Source: Bernardetia sp042180575 (GTDB lineage Bacteria > Bacteroidota > Bacteroidia > Cytophagales > Bernardetiaceae). From it: DNA of 64,000 nucleotides. Position numbers and translations under genes: made by a program. The notes under the pieces were generated by a model that ran no database searches, was not told the DNA's origin, and saw only the letters and a list, made by a program, of their open reading frames with translations. Below, in pieces: positions 17,612-27,030 of the stretch (positions are counted from its first letter, which is position 1; each line of letters opens with the position of its first letter). Where the stretch lies: the NCBI RefSeq assembly GCF_042180575.1, contig NZ_CP170094.1, forward strand, positions 682,001 to 746,000. Reading direction: 5' to 3'.

Positions 17612-20600
17612 CTAACTCCACTTAAAACCTAAAATAAGTTGGTCGTCAATTTGGTCTTCATTCCCTTCTTCTTTCCATTTTCCCATAAAATCTGTAAAGT
17701 ATTCTTTCTGCTTGTCTAAAGGTTGAGGAGCTACTTCTTTAATCATTTCATAAAAATCGTGTCTTCCCAGTTTTTTATTCTCTTTTCCTCCAAATTGGTC
17801 TTGATAGCCATCAGAAGTAAGATAAAATGTTGTGTCTGAATCTAAAGACAGAGTGTGCAATGTAAACTCTATATCTTCTTCTTTACCTCCAATAGAATGA
17901 CGATCGCCTTTTACAGAATGAAGTTTTTTATCTTGAACATAAATAAAAGGACGTTTTGCACCTGCAAAATAGACTTGTTTATTTTCAACTTTATCATTAT
18001 CAAAAGCACACAAAATAATATCCATTCCATCTTTAATATTATTTTCAGATTGTGATAAACTCTGACGAATAAGTGTATGCAATCTACTCAAAACTTTGTG
18101 AGGTTGCCATTCTCCCTCTGCTTCAATTATTTGAGTGAGCGCAGAGTTGGCAGCCATCGCCATAATAGCCCCTGGTACGCCGTGTCCTGTACAATCAATC
18201 CCTGCAATAAGAGTTTTTTCATCCGTTTTTCCTATCCAATACGAATCTCCACTTACCACATCTTTTGGCTGATAATACACAAAGTGATTTGGTAAAAGCT
18301 TCAATAATAATCTTTCTGAAGGCAACATAGCTTGTTGAATGCGCTTTGCATACCGAATACTTTGCCCAATTTTTTTGTTCTGTTTATCAGCTTCTAAATA
18401 AATGGTTGAAAGTTGTTCTGCTTGTAAACTAATATCATCTCGCTGTGCCAAAATCTCTTCTTTTTGCTGCATAATTTCAGCATTTCTTTCTAATAATGAA
18501 CCATTTGTAGCTTCTATCTCTTCTTTTTGAGCATTGATTTCTTCAGTACGAATTTCTACGATTTTTTCTAAATGTAATTTATCATTTTTAATTTTTTGCA
18601 TACGCAAATTATGTCCTCCCCAAACTACAAAACAAACAACAATACCAGCCAAAATTTGAAACCAAAGACGATTCCAAAAAGCTGGACTGATTACAAATGA
18701 AGTAGTTGCAAATTCTTGAGAAACCACACCGTCAGCATTAATAGCACGAGCTTCAAAATTATATTTTCCATCAGGAAGACTGGTATAAGTTGCTGAATTT
18801 ATGGTTGTTGGTGGAGACCATTCTGTATCTAACCCTGTCAAACGGTATTGATAACGTAAATCTTTAGGGTTTTTGTAGCTGATTCCTATAAAATTGAAAG
18901 TCAAATAATTTTTATTGTAAGCTAATTCTTGATTATTGATTTGAATGGTATCTCTCAAAAATAATTGAACATTTTCTAAGAAAATAGGTGGAGGAGTATC
19001 ATTTTTTTCAAATAAAGTAGGGTTACATTTCATAAGTCCATTGATTGTACCAAACCAAAGATTATCATTTTTATCTCTAAAAACTGAATTCTGATTCGTT
19101 TCCATTCCTGTAAAACCTTCTTTAAAACTATATTTTTTTACTTCATTTGTTTTTGGATTTAGGCAGTTTACACCATCATTTGTACCTATCCAAATATTTC
19201 CTAAGGCATCTCCTTGAATCAAATAGGGATTATCAGAGCTGATACCTTCTTTAGTTGTATAAACTTTGAAATCTTTTCCATCATACTTGAAAATTCCACC
19301 TCCAATACTTCCAAACCATAAATTACCATCTTCATCTTCGGTAATGGCAGCAGGGCGATTGTGAGGTAAACCTTCATTTTTGGTAAGTGAATGAAATTTT
19401 GTCCCATCATAGCGTGAAAGTCCATTATCATTACTTCCAAACCATAAATCACCTTTTTTGTCTTTATACAAAGTCCAAATTACATTACTGACAAGTCCTT
19501 CATTGGTTGTAAAATCTTGAGTAGAAACAGCTTTTTGTCCTTGCATAGTTAAACGAACACATTTTTGTCTAAAAACTGAAACCCAAATCTGATTTGTTTT
19601 GTCTTCATTGATTGAAATAATAGGCGCATTTGGATTGCCATTTATCAATTTTGAATAATCTGAAATTTGTTTGGTTTGAGGATTGTAACTCGCCAATTTT
19701 CCTCTCGCACCTATCCAGACCAAACCTCTTGAATCTGTATAAAGTGACGTAATTGATGTATTTGGAAAAATATTTATTTGTTCTACATTCGCAATATTAC
19801 TTTGAGCTTTATTTGTAAATGTGTAACGATATAAACCTTTCAGTGTACCTGTCCAAACTCCTCCTTGATTATCCGTTGTGGTTGCAAAAATGATTTCGTC
19901 TTCAGCTTGTTTTATCTTTTCGAAATAACGTCCTAGAAAAAGTGAAAGTCCTTTTCCCAAGTGTGTTCCTATCCAAACTTGTCCTTCATGGTCTTGTTCG
20001 ATAGTAACTACTTGCGCCCCTGCTAGTCCGTTTTGAGTGGTAAAAGTTTCTATTTCTTTGTTTTTTATATGAACAACTCCTCCATTTGTAGCTACCCAAA
20101 TACTTTTATCATTAGCTAACTTGAGAGAGTTTATTCCATTCAAAAGAGGAATTTCATTGACTGTATATTTTTCTAAAACAGTAGCTTTCTGCGCTCTTTC
20201 TAGTGAAATTTTGAATAATTCATTTCCTGTAGCTACCCAAAGTGTATTTTTATCTATAAATTTGACATCAGAAAATCCTGCTGCCTGTGAGTTGAGATTG
20301 AAGGGAGAAAGAAGTGAATCAAGTTTTGGTATTTGATTGGTAGTGTTTAATTTATGTAACCCATTTATTCCCACAGCAAATGTTTCATCATTTTCTGTAA
20401 AAACCTGACTGATAAAATTAGTTTGAAAATGATGAGAAAGTAGCTTTCCAGTAATTGCATCTACCAAAAAAAGACCTGTATTTGTGGCTACACAAAGCTT
20501 ATCATTTTCTACTCGTAAGATAGAATTTACAGCTTTTATGGTATCAGAAGCAAAATTTATAAATGTATTTCCTTGTTTGAGAGAAATTCCTGTATAACGA

Positions 20601-20908
20601 TGTCCTACCCAAATCTGATTTTGATTATCTTGATAAATTGTAGTTACATGATTATCTCCTAGCCCTTCTTTTTGTGTATAGGTCGTAAATTCTTGCCCAT
20701 CAAAAGAAGCTACTCCTCCCTGCGTTCCTACCCAAAGCTTGGATTGATTATCCAAAAGAAGAGAATAAACAGAACTTTGTGGCAAACCTTCTTGTATAGT
20801 ATAAGTACGAAAATGAGGATTTTGAGCCTGTGAGGAAGTAAAATACAACAAGAAAATGCAAATACAACAACTAAAAAATAGTAGTGTTTTTGATAAAGAA
20901 AAATTCAT
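17612..20908 (-). CDS. Two-component-propeller sensor with SpoIIE-type PP2C phosphatase
   Basis: A 1098-residue membrane sensor. A signal peptide (to about residue 29, ending SSQAQ) exports a periplasmic region of regulator-propeller repeats (residues about 35-640; repeated cores such as LWVGTQGG, IWVGTHLG, LWFGSNDNG) forming two beta-propellers, then a Y_Y_Y domain (about 690-770). One transmembrane helix (FWNRLWFQILAGIVVCFVVWG) leads to a cytoplasmic coiled coil (about 810-870) and a SpoIIE-like PP2C phosphatase with metal Asp residues in VVSGDSYW, GIDCTGHGVPGA and LTSDGYQDQFGG. Such proteins convert an outside signal into dephosphorylation of an anti-sigma-antagonist type target; no partner gene is adjacent. 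The three RING-like/PH-like genes converge on it. Confidence 0.88.
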   Translation of the reverse strand: MNFSLSKTLLFFSCCICIFLLYFTSSQAQNPHFRTYTIQEGLPQSSVYSLLLDNQSKLWVGTQGGVASFDGQEFTTYTQKEGLGDNHVTTIYQDNQNQIWVGHRYTGISLKQGNTFINFASDTIKAVNSILRVENDKLCVATNTGLFLVDAITGKLLSHHFQTNFISQVFTENDETFAVGINGLHKLNTTNQIPKLDSLLSPFNLNSQAAGFSDVKFIDKNTLWVATGNELFKISLERAQKATVLEKYTVNEIPLLNGINSLKLANDKSIWVATNGGVVHIKNKEIETFTTQNGLAGAQVVTIEQDHEGQVWIGTHLGKGLSLFLGRYFEKIKQAEDEIIFATTTDNQGGVWTGTLKGLYRYTFTNKAQSNIANVEQINIFPNTSITSLYTDSRGLVWIGARGKLASYNPQTKQISDYSKLINGNPNAPIISINEDKTNQIWVSVFRQKCVRLTMQGQKAVSTQDFTTNEGLVSNVIWTLYKDKKGDLWFGSNDNGLSRYDGTKFHSLTKNEGLPHNRPAAITEDEDGNLWFGSIGGGIFKYDGKDFKVYTTKEGISSDNPYLIQGDALGNIWIGTNDGVNCLNPKTNEVKKYSFKEGFTGMETNQNSVFRDKNDNLWFGTINGLMKCNPTLFEKNDTPPPIFLENVQLFLRDTIQINNQELAYNKNYLTFNFIGISYKNPKDLRYQYRLTGLDTEWSPPTTINSATYTSLPDGKYNFEARAINADGVVSQEFATTSFVISPAFWNRLWFQILAGIVVCFVVWGGHNLRMQKIKNDKLHLEKIVEIRTEEINAQKEEIEATNGSLLERNAEIMQQKEEILAQRDDISLQAEQLSTIYLEADKQNKKIGQSIRYAKRIQQAMLPSERLLLKLLPNHFVYYQPKDVVSGDSYWIGKTDEKTLIAGIDCTGHGVPGAIMAMAANSALTQIIEAEGEWQPHKVLSRLHTLIRQSLSQSENNIKDGMDIILCAFDNDKVENKQVYFAGAKRPFIYVQDKKLHSVKGDRHSIGGKEEDIEFTLHTLSLDSDTTFYLTSDGYQDQFGGKENKKLGRHDFYEMIKEVAPQPLDKQKEYFTDFMGKWKEEGNEDQIDDQLILGFKWS

Positions 20909-21085
20909 AAATTACAATTTTAGATAAATTTGGGTACTCTAATGTATAAATTATTTCTCAATTCTTGCACGTTGTTAAGCGTTTTTTCGATAAATTAGCA
21001 AAAAAAACGTTTCAAAGAAGTTTTGGCTTTATTAAATTGATAGACTTTGTTTTTCTTTTGTTCAAATGATTTCATATAGAATCCT

Positions 21086-21093
21086 TATCTTTG
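21086..21093 (+). promoter_or_regulatory. Candidate -7 box for glyS
   Basis: TATCTTTG matches the TAnnTTTG box, about 50 bases before the chosen glyS start. A TTTG at 21057-21060 is 25 bases upstream, somewhat too far, so the call is moderate. Confidence 0.4.
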
Positions 21094-21141
21094 TCTATTC
21101 TATCGAAAAAATTATTAAATCATATATCTAAAAAGACTTTC

Positions 21142-22647
21142 ATGGAAAGCACGGCAAAAAAAAATAAGAAAAAAAAGGGAAGCCCAGAAAATGAGGTTTT
21201 TCAAAAAATAATTTCACATTGTAAAGAATACGGCTTTGTATTTCAATCGTCTGAAATCTATGACGGTTTGCAAGCTGTTTATGATTACGGACAAAATGGT
21301 TCTGCTCTTCGTAACAACCTTCAACAGGCTTGGTGGCTTGCCATGACACGTTTGAATGATAATATCGTCGGAATTGATGCAGCTATTTTTATGCACCCAA
21401 CGACGTGGCAAGCGTCTGGACACATCGAAGGTTTTAATGACCCAATGATTGATAACAAAGATTCTCAAAAACGTTATCGTGCTGACCAAATCATTGAAGA
21501 CCGAGCAGAACAGTATGAAAAAGAAGGCGATAAAGAAAAAGCACAGGCTTTGGTAAATAAAATGAATGACCTTTTGAAGAAAGAAGATTTAGAAGGAGTT
21601 CATAATTTGATTGTCGAAGAAAATATTACTTGTCCAATTTCAGGAACTGCAAATTGGACAGAAGTACGTCAGTTTAATTTGATGTTTTCTACTCAAATTG
21701 GTTCGGTAGATAACGAATCTAGTCAAGTTTATCTTCGTCCAGAAACTGCACAAGGTATTTTTGTAAATTACCTAAATGTTCAGAAAACAAGCCGTTTACA
21801 ACCTCCTTTTGGTATTGCACAAGTTGGTAAAGCATTTAGAAATGAAATTGTAGCTCGTCAGTTTATCATGCGTATGCGTGAATTTACTCAAATGGAAATG
21901 CAATTTTTTATTAAACCAGGGACACAAAAAGAATGGTTTGATAAATGGAAAGAAAATCGTCATAAATGGCATTTGGCTATCGGAACACCTGCCGAAAAAC
22001 TTCGTTTTCACGTTCATGACAAATTAGCTCACTATGCTGATGCAGCCGAAGATATAGAATTTAATTATCCAATTGGTTGGAAGGAAATGGAAGGAATTCA
22101 TTCTCGTACAGACTTTGATTTGAAGCAACACGAAGAATATTCTAAGAAAAAATTACGTTTCCACGATGCACAAGCAAAGGAAAATTATATTCCTTATGTC
22201 ATCGAAACTTCTATCGGTCTTGACCGTTTGTTTTTGTCTGTGATGAGCAATGCCTATCAAGAAATTGAATCTACAAATGACAAAGGTAACGTCGAAAAAC
22301 GTATTGTTCTTTCTTTTCCTGCGCCACTTGCACCAACAAAAGTTGCTGTTTTTCCTCTTACCAAAAAAGACGGACTACCAGAAAAAGCACAAGAAATTTT
22401 GAAAGAATTGAGTTTGGATTTAGAAACATTTTATGAAGAAAGTGCTTCTATCGGAAAGCGTTATGCTCGTCAAGATGTTGTCGGAACTCCGTTTTGTGTT
22501 ACTGTCGACCACGATACGTTGGAAGACAATACAGTTACACTTCGTTATCGTGATACAATGGAACAAATCCGTATTCCTATTTCAGAACTGAAAGCAAAAC
22601 TACTTTATGAATGTTCTATGAGTAGAATTTTGGAGAAATTGGTTTAG
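21142..22647 (+). CDS. glyS: Glycyl-tRNA synthetase (homodimeric type)
   Basis: A class II aminoacyl-tRNA synthetase of the alpha2 type. The ATG at 21142 (MESTAKKNKKKKGSPENEVF) is chosen; an upstream in-frame TTG at 21091 lies inside the putative promoter. Visible family features are the N-terminal SEIYDGLQAVYDYG segment, AWW...HPTTWQASGH, motif 2 (PPFGIAQVGKAFRNE, then RMREFTQMEMQFF), motif 3 (ETSIGLDRLFLSVM) and a C-terminal anticodon-binding domain from about residue 395. It charges tRNA-Gly with glycine in the cytoplasm. Length (501) is usual. The gene is monocistronic and followed by a strong hairpin at 22671-22722. Confidence 0.95.
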   Translation: MESTAKKNKKKKGSPENEVFQKIISHCKEYGFVFQSSEIYDGLQAVYDYGQNGSALRNNLQQAWWLAMTRLNDNIVGIDAAIFMHPTTWQASGHIEGFNDPMIDNKDSQKRYRADQIIEDRAEQYEKEGDKEKAQALVNKMNDLLKKEDLEGVHNLIVEENITCPISGTANWTEVRQFNLMFSTQIGSVDNESSQVYLRPETAQGIFVNYLNVQKTSRLQPPFGIAQVGKAFRNEIVARQFIMRMREFTQMEMQFFIKPGTQKEWFDKWKENRHKWHLAIGTPAEKLRFHVHDKLAHYADAAEDIEFNYPIGWKEMEGIHSRTDFDLKQHEEYSKKKLRFHDAQAKENYIPYVIETSIGLDRLFLSVMSNAYQEIESTNDKGNVEKRIVLSFPAPLAPTKVAVFPLTKKDGLPEKAQEILKELSLDLETFYEESASIGKRYARQDVVGTPFCVTVDHDTLEDNTVTLRYRDTMEQIRIPISELKAKLLYECSMSRILEKLV

Positions 22648-22670
22648 ATTCCTTCTAACCAAAGGAAAAC

Positions 22671-22722
22671 AAAAAACTTCAATCAGCTATTTCTAAAATA
22701 GTTTGATTGAAGTTTTTTATTT
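22671..22722. terminator. Terminator after glyS
   Basis: Long hairpin: AAAAAACTTCAATCA pairs with TGATTGAAGTTTTTT, with an inner GCTAT/ATAG extension and a T-run on the plus strand. It lies between convergent genes and could serve both. Confidence 0.75.
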
Positions 22723-22750
22723 TATGGATGTTTTTAGCTTTTTATTTACT

Positions 22751-23167
22751 TTATTTCTCCTCAAAACCGAGTGATTCTCTGCCATCATTGTTGTATAAGA
22801 TGATAACAAAACTATGTTTGCCAGATTCTTTAGTAGGATATTTTCCCCAACCACACCAAAGACCTGAATCAGTTCCAAAACTGCTTAATTCTTTTTCAAA
22901 TTTGCCTTTTACTTTTGCAGAGATAGATTTCATATATTCAAAATCTTTTGTAGAAATATAGTTTGATGTTGCGCCATTTTTTAATGATGAAATACTTACT
23001 TCATCAATTTTGATGTCTGTCAAATCATACCCTGTCTTGTTTTCAATTTTAATTTCCAAAGGTTCATACACCTCACAAGAAAAAGCAGAAAACGATAAAA
23101 CAATTCCTAATAAGGAAAGGTGAAGTATTGATTTTAAGTTGAAATGAGCTATTTTTTGAATATTCAT
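22751..23167 (-). CDS. Small lipoprotein, paralogue of the next gene
   Basis: A 138-residue lipoprotein: signal peptide with lipobox AFSC (Cys31), then CEVYEPLEIKIENKTGYDLTDIKI. The mature part looks like a small beta-sandwich that starts with a strand about an N-K-T-G-Y-D-L motif, and it contains a CGWG pair late in the chain. The neighbouring gene 23189-23650 encodes a close paralogue with nearly the same signal peptide, so this is a tandem duplication; only 21 bases separate the genes and they are probably co-transcribed. I do not recognise the family; likely periplasmic or outer-membrane anchored. Confidence 0.7.
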   Translation of the reverse strand: MNIQKIAHFNLKSILHLSLLGIVLSFSAFSCEVYEPLEIKIENKTGYDLTDIKIDEVSISSLKNGATSNYISTKDFEYMKSISAKVKGKFEKELSSFGTDSGLWCGWGKYPTKESGKHSFVIILYNNDGRESLGFEEK

Positions 23168-23188
23168 AATAGGTTTATTTAATCGTAT

Positions 23189-23650
23189 TTATTTTTTTTC
23201 AAAATAGAGAATTTCACCATCTACTCCTTTTTCAATAGTGAGAACAAATGTATGTTTTCCTGATTTTAGCACATCAGCTTTACTAGCTTGATCCATTCGC
23301 TTATAATCCTCATCGGTTAATCCTGTTCCACACCAACCCCAATGATTTATTTCTTTATACTCACTACTTAAACCTCGCTTAAATTTCTCACTTACTACTA
23401 CCGAAACACCTCTTAAATACCTAAAATCTTCTAAAGATGTATAATTTGAAATCTGCCCACTTCTCAAAGATGAAATTTCTAGCTTATCAGCTCTAATTTC
23501 TGTCAAATCATAACCTGTTTTATTTTCGATTCTAATTTCCAAAGGCTCATATACCTCACAAGAAAAAGCCGAAAATGATAAAACAGTTCCTAATAAGGAA
23601 AGATAAAGTATTGATTTTAGATTGAAATGAAATGCTTTTTGATTTTTCAT
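23189..23650 (-). CDS. Small lipoprotein, upstream paralogue of the pair
   Basis: A 153-residue lipoprotein with lipobox AFSC (Cys31) and the same opening (CEVYEPLEIRIENKTGYDLTEI) as the gene that follows it. A 15-residue insertion (around GTGLTDEDYKRMDQA) distinguishes it from the paralogue. Similarity is strongest in the signal peptide and first strand and weaker after residue 60, so the copies have diverged in their exposed part. No enzyme motif is visible. It probably heads a two-gene operon, but no convincing promoter box was found in the 190 bases upstream. Confidence 0.7.
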   Translation of the reverse strand: MKNQKAFHFNLKSILYLSLLGTVLSFSAFSCEVYEPLEIRIENKTGYDLTEIRADKLEISSLRSGQISNYTSLEDFRYLRGVSVVVSEKFKRGLSSEYKEINHWGWCGTGLTDEDYKRMDQASKADVLKSGKHTFVLTIEKGVDGEILYFEKK

Positions 23651-23788
23651 AGTAGAATGAATTGCAGTTATTGAAGTAGATAATTAGATTGTCTTTTTTA
23701 CTAATACTCTAAAAGTACAAATTTTGCTGCAATTAAATATAAAAAAACTGAAATTTAACATTTCAATTCTGGATTTACCAAAACCACA

Positions 23789-23832
23789 AAGCAGCCTATC
23801 AGATTCTATAACTCTAATAGGCTTCTTTATTT
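23789..23832 (-). terminator. Hairpin after the DUF4476 gene
   Basis: Stem AGCCTATCAGA with TCTAATAGGCT (two mismatched positions), ten bases after the minus-strand stop. The T-run on this strand is poor, so it is a modest terminator call. Confidence 0.5.
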
Positions 23833-23841
23833 TCAAATTGA

Positions 23842-24558
23842 CTAATTATCCTCTATATATTCTAATAGTTCTTGTTTATCAAAATAGGAAAATTCCTCAG
23901 CTATTAGATAGTACCTTCTTTTATCATTTGGTAGTACATATTGATACATAATTTTTGTAAACTCTAATTTGTAACTACTAAAACTATACAGATTCATTAG
24001 TTCCTTAATTTGATTTATAGAAAAACAAGGAGGATATTTCTTCAAAATCTTTTTTATTTTGTCATTTTTCCGACTGTCGATAGATTCAGATTTCATCAAT
24101 TCTTTTATTTCTTGCAATTCTTCAGTACTTATAAAATAAGTAGAATGAATGTTTGACGAATGGGAACTAGAAGGATGATGAGATTCTTTGCTTTTTACAA
24201 AATCATATAACAAAATAGCACTAGAAAAAGTAGAAAAAGTATCGTAGATTTGATGAAAGTTTTCTTTATCAATACTAGAATTATATGCGTTTTTTGCAAC
24301 TAAAAGCCTCTCTAAATCTCCTGTAAATAACGAAATGATTAATTTGATTTGAGCTGTACTTAGGCAGTTCTCTTTACTTAATTTTAGTGCAGCCTCTAAT
24401 TTAGATTTTTGAATACTTTGCCTTTCAATAAAATTCTTTTTACTCTGAAATAAATAATCAGACAATGCTTTTGTACAATTAGTATTCTGAGCAAGAGAAA
24501 AATGACTAAATAACACAAGATATACAATAAAGGAAAAAGAAGATAAATAAGTTTTCAT
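23842..24558 (-). CDS. Secreted protein with two DUF4476-like units
   Basis: A 238-residue exported protein with a signal peptide ending at LAQ (residue 24). Two helical units follow, each with the DUF4476 pattern of a Cys/Leu opening, a KLEAALKLSKENCLSTAQIKLI-type helix pair, KLxFAK-like contacts and a terminal F-x3-Y segment. The first covers about residues 40-115, the second about 165-235 (CFSINQIKELMNLYSFSS). A His/Ser-rich linker (HHPSSSHSSN) joins them. DUF4476 is common in Bacteroidota and of unknown function. The gene lies between two hairpins and is likely monocistronic. Confidence 0.72.
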   Translation of the reverse strand: MKTYLSSFSFIVYLVLFSHFSLAQNTNCTKALSDYLFQSKKNFIERQSIQKSKLEAALKLSKENCLSTAQIKLIISLFTGDLERLLVAKNAYNSSIDKENFHQIYDTFSTFSSAILLYDFVKSKESHHPSSSHSSNIHSTYFISTEELQEIKELMKSESIDSRKNDKIKKILKKYPPCFSINQIKELMNLYSFSSYKLEFTKIMYQYVLPNDKRRYYLIAEEFSYFDKQELLEYIEDN

Positions 24559-24653
24559 AGATAGGATTTTTATAATAGTTTATGGATTAATAATGAATCC
24601 ATAAGACAAAAACTAAACCTATTTGTTGTTACCTCTACTCCTATTAGTAAACA

Positions 24654-24700
24654 CAAAAAAGCCTATCAGATTATAAAAATCTAATAGGCTTTTTCATTTT
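24654..24700. terminator. Terminator after mnmG
   Basis: AAAAAAGCCTATCAGATT pairs with AATCTAATAGGCTTTTT around a short loop, giving T-runs on both strands. It lies downstream of the mnmG stop and is a strong bidirectional terminator. Confidence 0.75.
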
Positions 24701-24773
24701 CTAAAAAGTAATTTGTATTTATCTTCATTCATCATAAGAATCATACAAATCACTCGCTAATCAGTTACAGTAT

Positions 24774-26675
24774 TTACCTATTCAAATAAACCATCAAAAC
24801 AGAAATATCAGAAGGACTAATTCCACTAATTCGTGATGCTTGTCCTAATGTGCGAGGCTGAATTTGAGTTAGTTTTTTACGTGCTTCCATAGAAAGTGAA
24901 GGCATAGAATGATAATCAAGACCATCAAATAAATGAAGTCCTTCCAAACGGTGCATTTTCTCAACTAGCTTTTGTTCTTTCTCTACATATTCAGAATATT
25001 TGACTTGAATTTCGGCTTGTTCCAAAATCTCTTCATTATTCCTATTGTTTGTACTGCTTCCATTTTCTGAATCAGAAACAGAATATTTTTCTAACAAATT
25101 AGCGATTTCGCTGTCCATTTTACCCAAATCAGAAAGCTGAACTTGTGGACGCTTCAAAACATCAATCGATTTTACTTTCTGCTTTAATTCAGAAGTTCCT
25201 AATGCTGCCAAAACAGGATTTGCATCTTCTAACTCAAGACTTCTTTTAGACAAAACTTTAATAACTTCTTTTACTTCTTCTTCTTTTTGTTTCATTTTTT
25301 GAAGACGAGTTTCAGAAGCTAATCCCAAATCAAAACCTTTTTGAGTAAGACGAACATCAGCATTATCTTGACGTAACAAAATACGATATTCGGCTCTTGA
25401 AGTAAACATTCTGTACGGCTCATCTGTGCCTTTATGAATCAAATCATCAATCAAAACACCAATATAAGCATCAGAACGAGAAAGCGTAAAGGCTTCTTTT
25501 TCATGTGCTTTTTGATGGGCGTTTATTCCTGCCATAAGTCCCTGACAAGCAGCTTCTTCATAGCCTGTTGTGCCATTGATTTGACCTGCAAAATACAGAT
25601 TTTCAATGCGTTTTGTTTCTAAAGTTTCCTTTAATTGTGTGGGTTGGAAAAAATCATATTCAATTGCATATCCGGGACGAAACATTTTTGCTTTCTCAAA
25701 ACCTACAATTTGATTTAATGCTTTTTGCTGAACTTCATACGGAAGCGAAGTCGAAAAACCATTTACATACACTTCTACAGTATCCCAACCTTCTGGTTCT
25801 ACAAAAATTTGGTGTCTGTCACGCTCCGAAAAACGAACAATTTTATCCTCAATCGAAGGACAATATCTTGGTCCCAATCCTTTTATACGTCCTGCAAACA
25901 TAGGCGATTTCTCAAAACCAGTTTGCAAAATCTCATGAACTTTTGGATTGGTATAAGTGATATAACAACTTCTTTGATTTACTAAAGAGGTCGTTTCATC
26001 AGAATACGAAAATTTTGAAGGATTTTCGTCGCCCTTTTGTTCTTCGATGGCTTCGTAATTAATAGTTCTGCCATCTACTCGTGGTGGCGTTCCTGTTTTC
26101 ATTCTACCAGCCTCAAAACCTAATTCTACTAATTGTCCTGTAATTCCTGTGGCTGCTCGCTCGCCTGCACGTCCTCCTCCAAATTGTTTTTCTCCAATAT
26201 GAATAAGTCCGTTTAGGAAAGTTCCGTTGGTAAGGATTACAGTTTTTCCTTCAAACTCAATTCCTAATTGCGTTCTTACTCCACAAACTCGTCCATCACG
26301 CACCACCAAACCTTCGACCATTTCTTGCCAAAGGTCAATATTTTTATTGTTTTCTAAAGCTGTTCGCCATTCTTCTGCAAAACGCATTCGGTCGCTCTGA
26401 CAACGTGGACTCCACATTGCAGCACCTTTCGAACGGTTGAGCATTCGGAATTGTATCATTGTTTTGTCTGTAATTATTCCAGACATTCCACCTAAAGCAT
26501 CTATTTCTCGCACGATTTGACCCTTTGCAACGCCTCCCATAGCAGGGTTACAACTCATTTGAGCAATCGTGTGCATATTCATTGTTACTAACAAAACTTT
26601 TGAGCCTAATGTGGCTGCTGTGTGGGCTGCTTCACAACCTGCGTGTCCTGCGCCCACTATTATTACGTCGTACAT
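24774..26675 (-). CDS. mnmG: tRNA uridine-5-carboxymethylaminomethyl(34) synthesis enzyme MnmG
   Basis: A 633-residue FAD enzyme that works with MnmE to place carboxymethylaminomethyl groups on U34 of certain tRNAs. The N-terminal dinucleotide fold VGAGHAGCEAA (residues 7-17) is followed by family motifs CNPAMGGVAKGQ, RMLNRSKGAAMWSPR, GTFLNG and GPRYCPSIEDKI, the FAD-contact TGYEEAACQGL, and the C-terminal helical domain that binds MnmE and tRNA (ending QASRISGISPSDISVLMVYL). The length is usual. An Asn/Ser-rich insert near residue 545 (SENGSSTNNRNNEE) is a little unusual and probably a loop. The gene is monocistronic, with a terminator after it and no partner nearby. Confidence 0.96.
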   Translation of the reverse strand: MYDVIIVGAGHAGCEAAHTAATLGSKVLLVTMNMHTIAQMSCNPAMGGVAKGQIVREIDALGGMSGIITDKTMIQFRMLNRSKGAAMWSPRCQSDRMRFAEEWRTALENNKNIDLWQEMVEGLVVRDGRVCGVRTQLGIEFEGKTVILTNGTFLNGLIHIGEKQFGGGRAGERAATGITGQLVELGFEAGRMKTGTPPRVDGRTINYEAIEEQKGDENPSKFSYSDETTSLVNQRSCYITYTNPKVHEILQTGFEKSPMFAGRIKGLGPRYCPSIEDKIVRFSERDRHQIFVEPEGWDTVEVYVNGFSTSLPYEVQQKALNQIVGFEKAKMFRPGYAIEYDFFQPTQLKETLETKRIENLYFAGQINGTTGYEEAACQGLMAGINAHQKAHEKEAFTLSRSDAYIGVLIDDLIHKGTDEPYRMFTSRAEYRILLRQDNADVRLTQKGFDLGLASETRLQKMKQKEEEVKEVIKVLSKRSLELEDANPVLAALGTSELKQKVKSIDVLKRPQVQLSDLGKMDSEIANLLEKYSVSDSENGSSTNNRNNEEILEQAEIQVKYSEYVEKEQKLVEKMHRLEGLHLFDGLDYHSMPSLSMEARKKLTQIQPRTLGQASRISGISPSDISVLMVYLNR

Positions 26676-26753
26676 ATATTTTCAGTTGTCATTTAGACGC
26701 ACAACTGTGCGACTGTACTTTTTATAATCAGTTAATTACTCATGTTGTCTTTT

Positions 26754-26790
26754 CAATTCGTAATTTTTAATTCGTAATTCGTAATTGAAT
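26754..26790. repeat. AATTACGAATT-family intergenic repeat, copy 1
   Basis: The reverse complement reads about 33 bases identical to the copy at 51259-51292 (AATTACGAATTACGAATT then AAAAATTACGAATT). Shorter relatives lie at 55091-55122, 56592-56610 and 56799-56824. Confidence 0.6.
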
Positions 26791-26864
26791 ATACAAAATT
26801 ACAATAATGTAGCGTTTTTTACTAATTTTTAGTTCCTTGATTTTTAAGGAATTATGTTTTGCCA

Positions 26865-26937
26865 ACCGTAAACGAGGCTTCTAGCCGTCGTTTAGGTATG
26901 TAAATCCTCGTTTACGGCTAAAAGCCTAAACGACGGT
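26865..26937. repeat. 73-bp interleaved palindromic repeat, copy A
   Basis: Four arms in order a-b-a'-b': ACCGTAAACGAGG (26865-26877), AGCCGTCGTTTAGGT (26883-26897), CCTCGTTTACGGCT (26906-26919) and AGCCTAAACGACGGT (26923-26937). Arms 1/3 and 2/4 are reverse complements, so the two possible stems exclude each other or form a pseudoknot. It is markedly GC-richer than its surroundings and recurs at 30302-30374 in the same orientation, on the other side of the Roco-TIR gene. Confidence 0.85.
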
Positions 26938-27030
26938 TAGTTTACCAATAAAAAACACCAAAAACCATTTTGTTTTGATAAAAATAGTTGCGTTCTTTAT
27001 TAGCTCACAAAAAATCTAAAAATACAGTTA

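Larger units (their letters stand above)
26676..27030. other. Spacer with two repeat families before the Roco-TIR gene
   Basis: About 355 bases between mnmG and the divergent LRR-Roco-TIR gene. It holds a TTCGTAATT-type repeat (26754-26790) and the first 73-bp interleaved palindrome (26865-26937). A minus-strand TAATTTTG box (26794-26801) could be the mnmG -7 element. No other gene is apparent. Confidence 0.55.

Noticed and set aside
21091..21141. TTG as start of glyS
   Set aside because: It falls in the putative promoter box TATCTTTG; ATG at 21142 gives the normal N-terminus.
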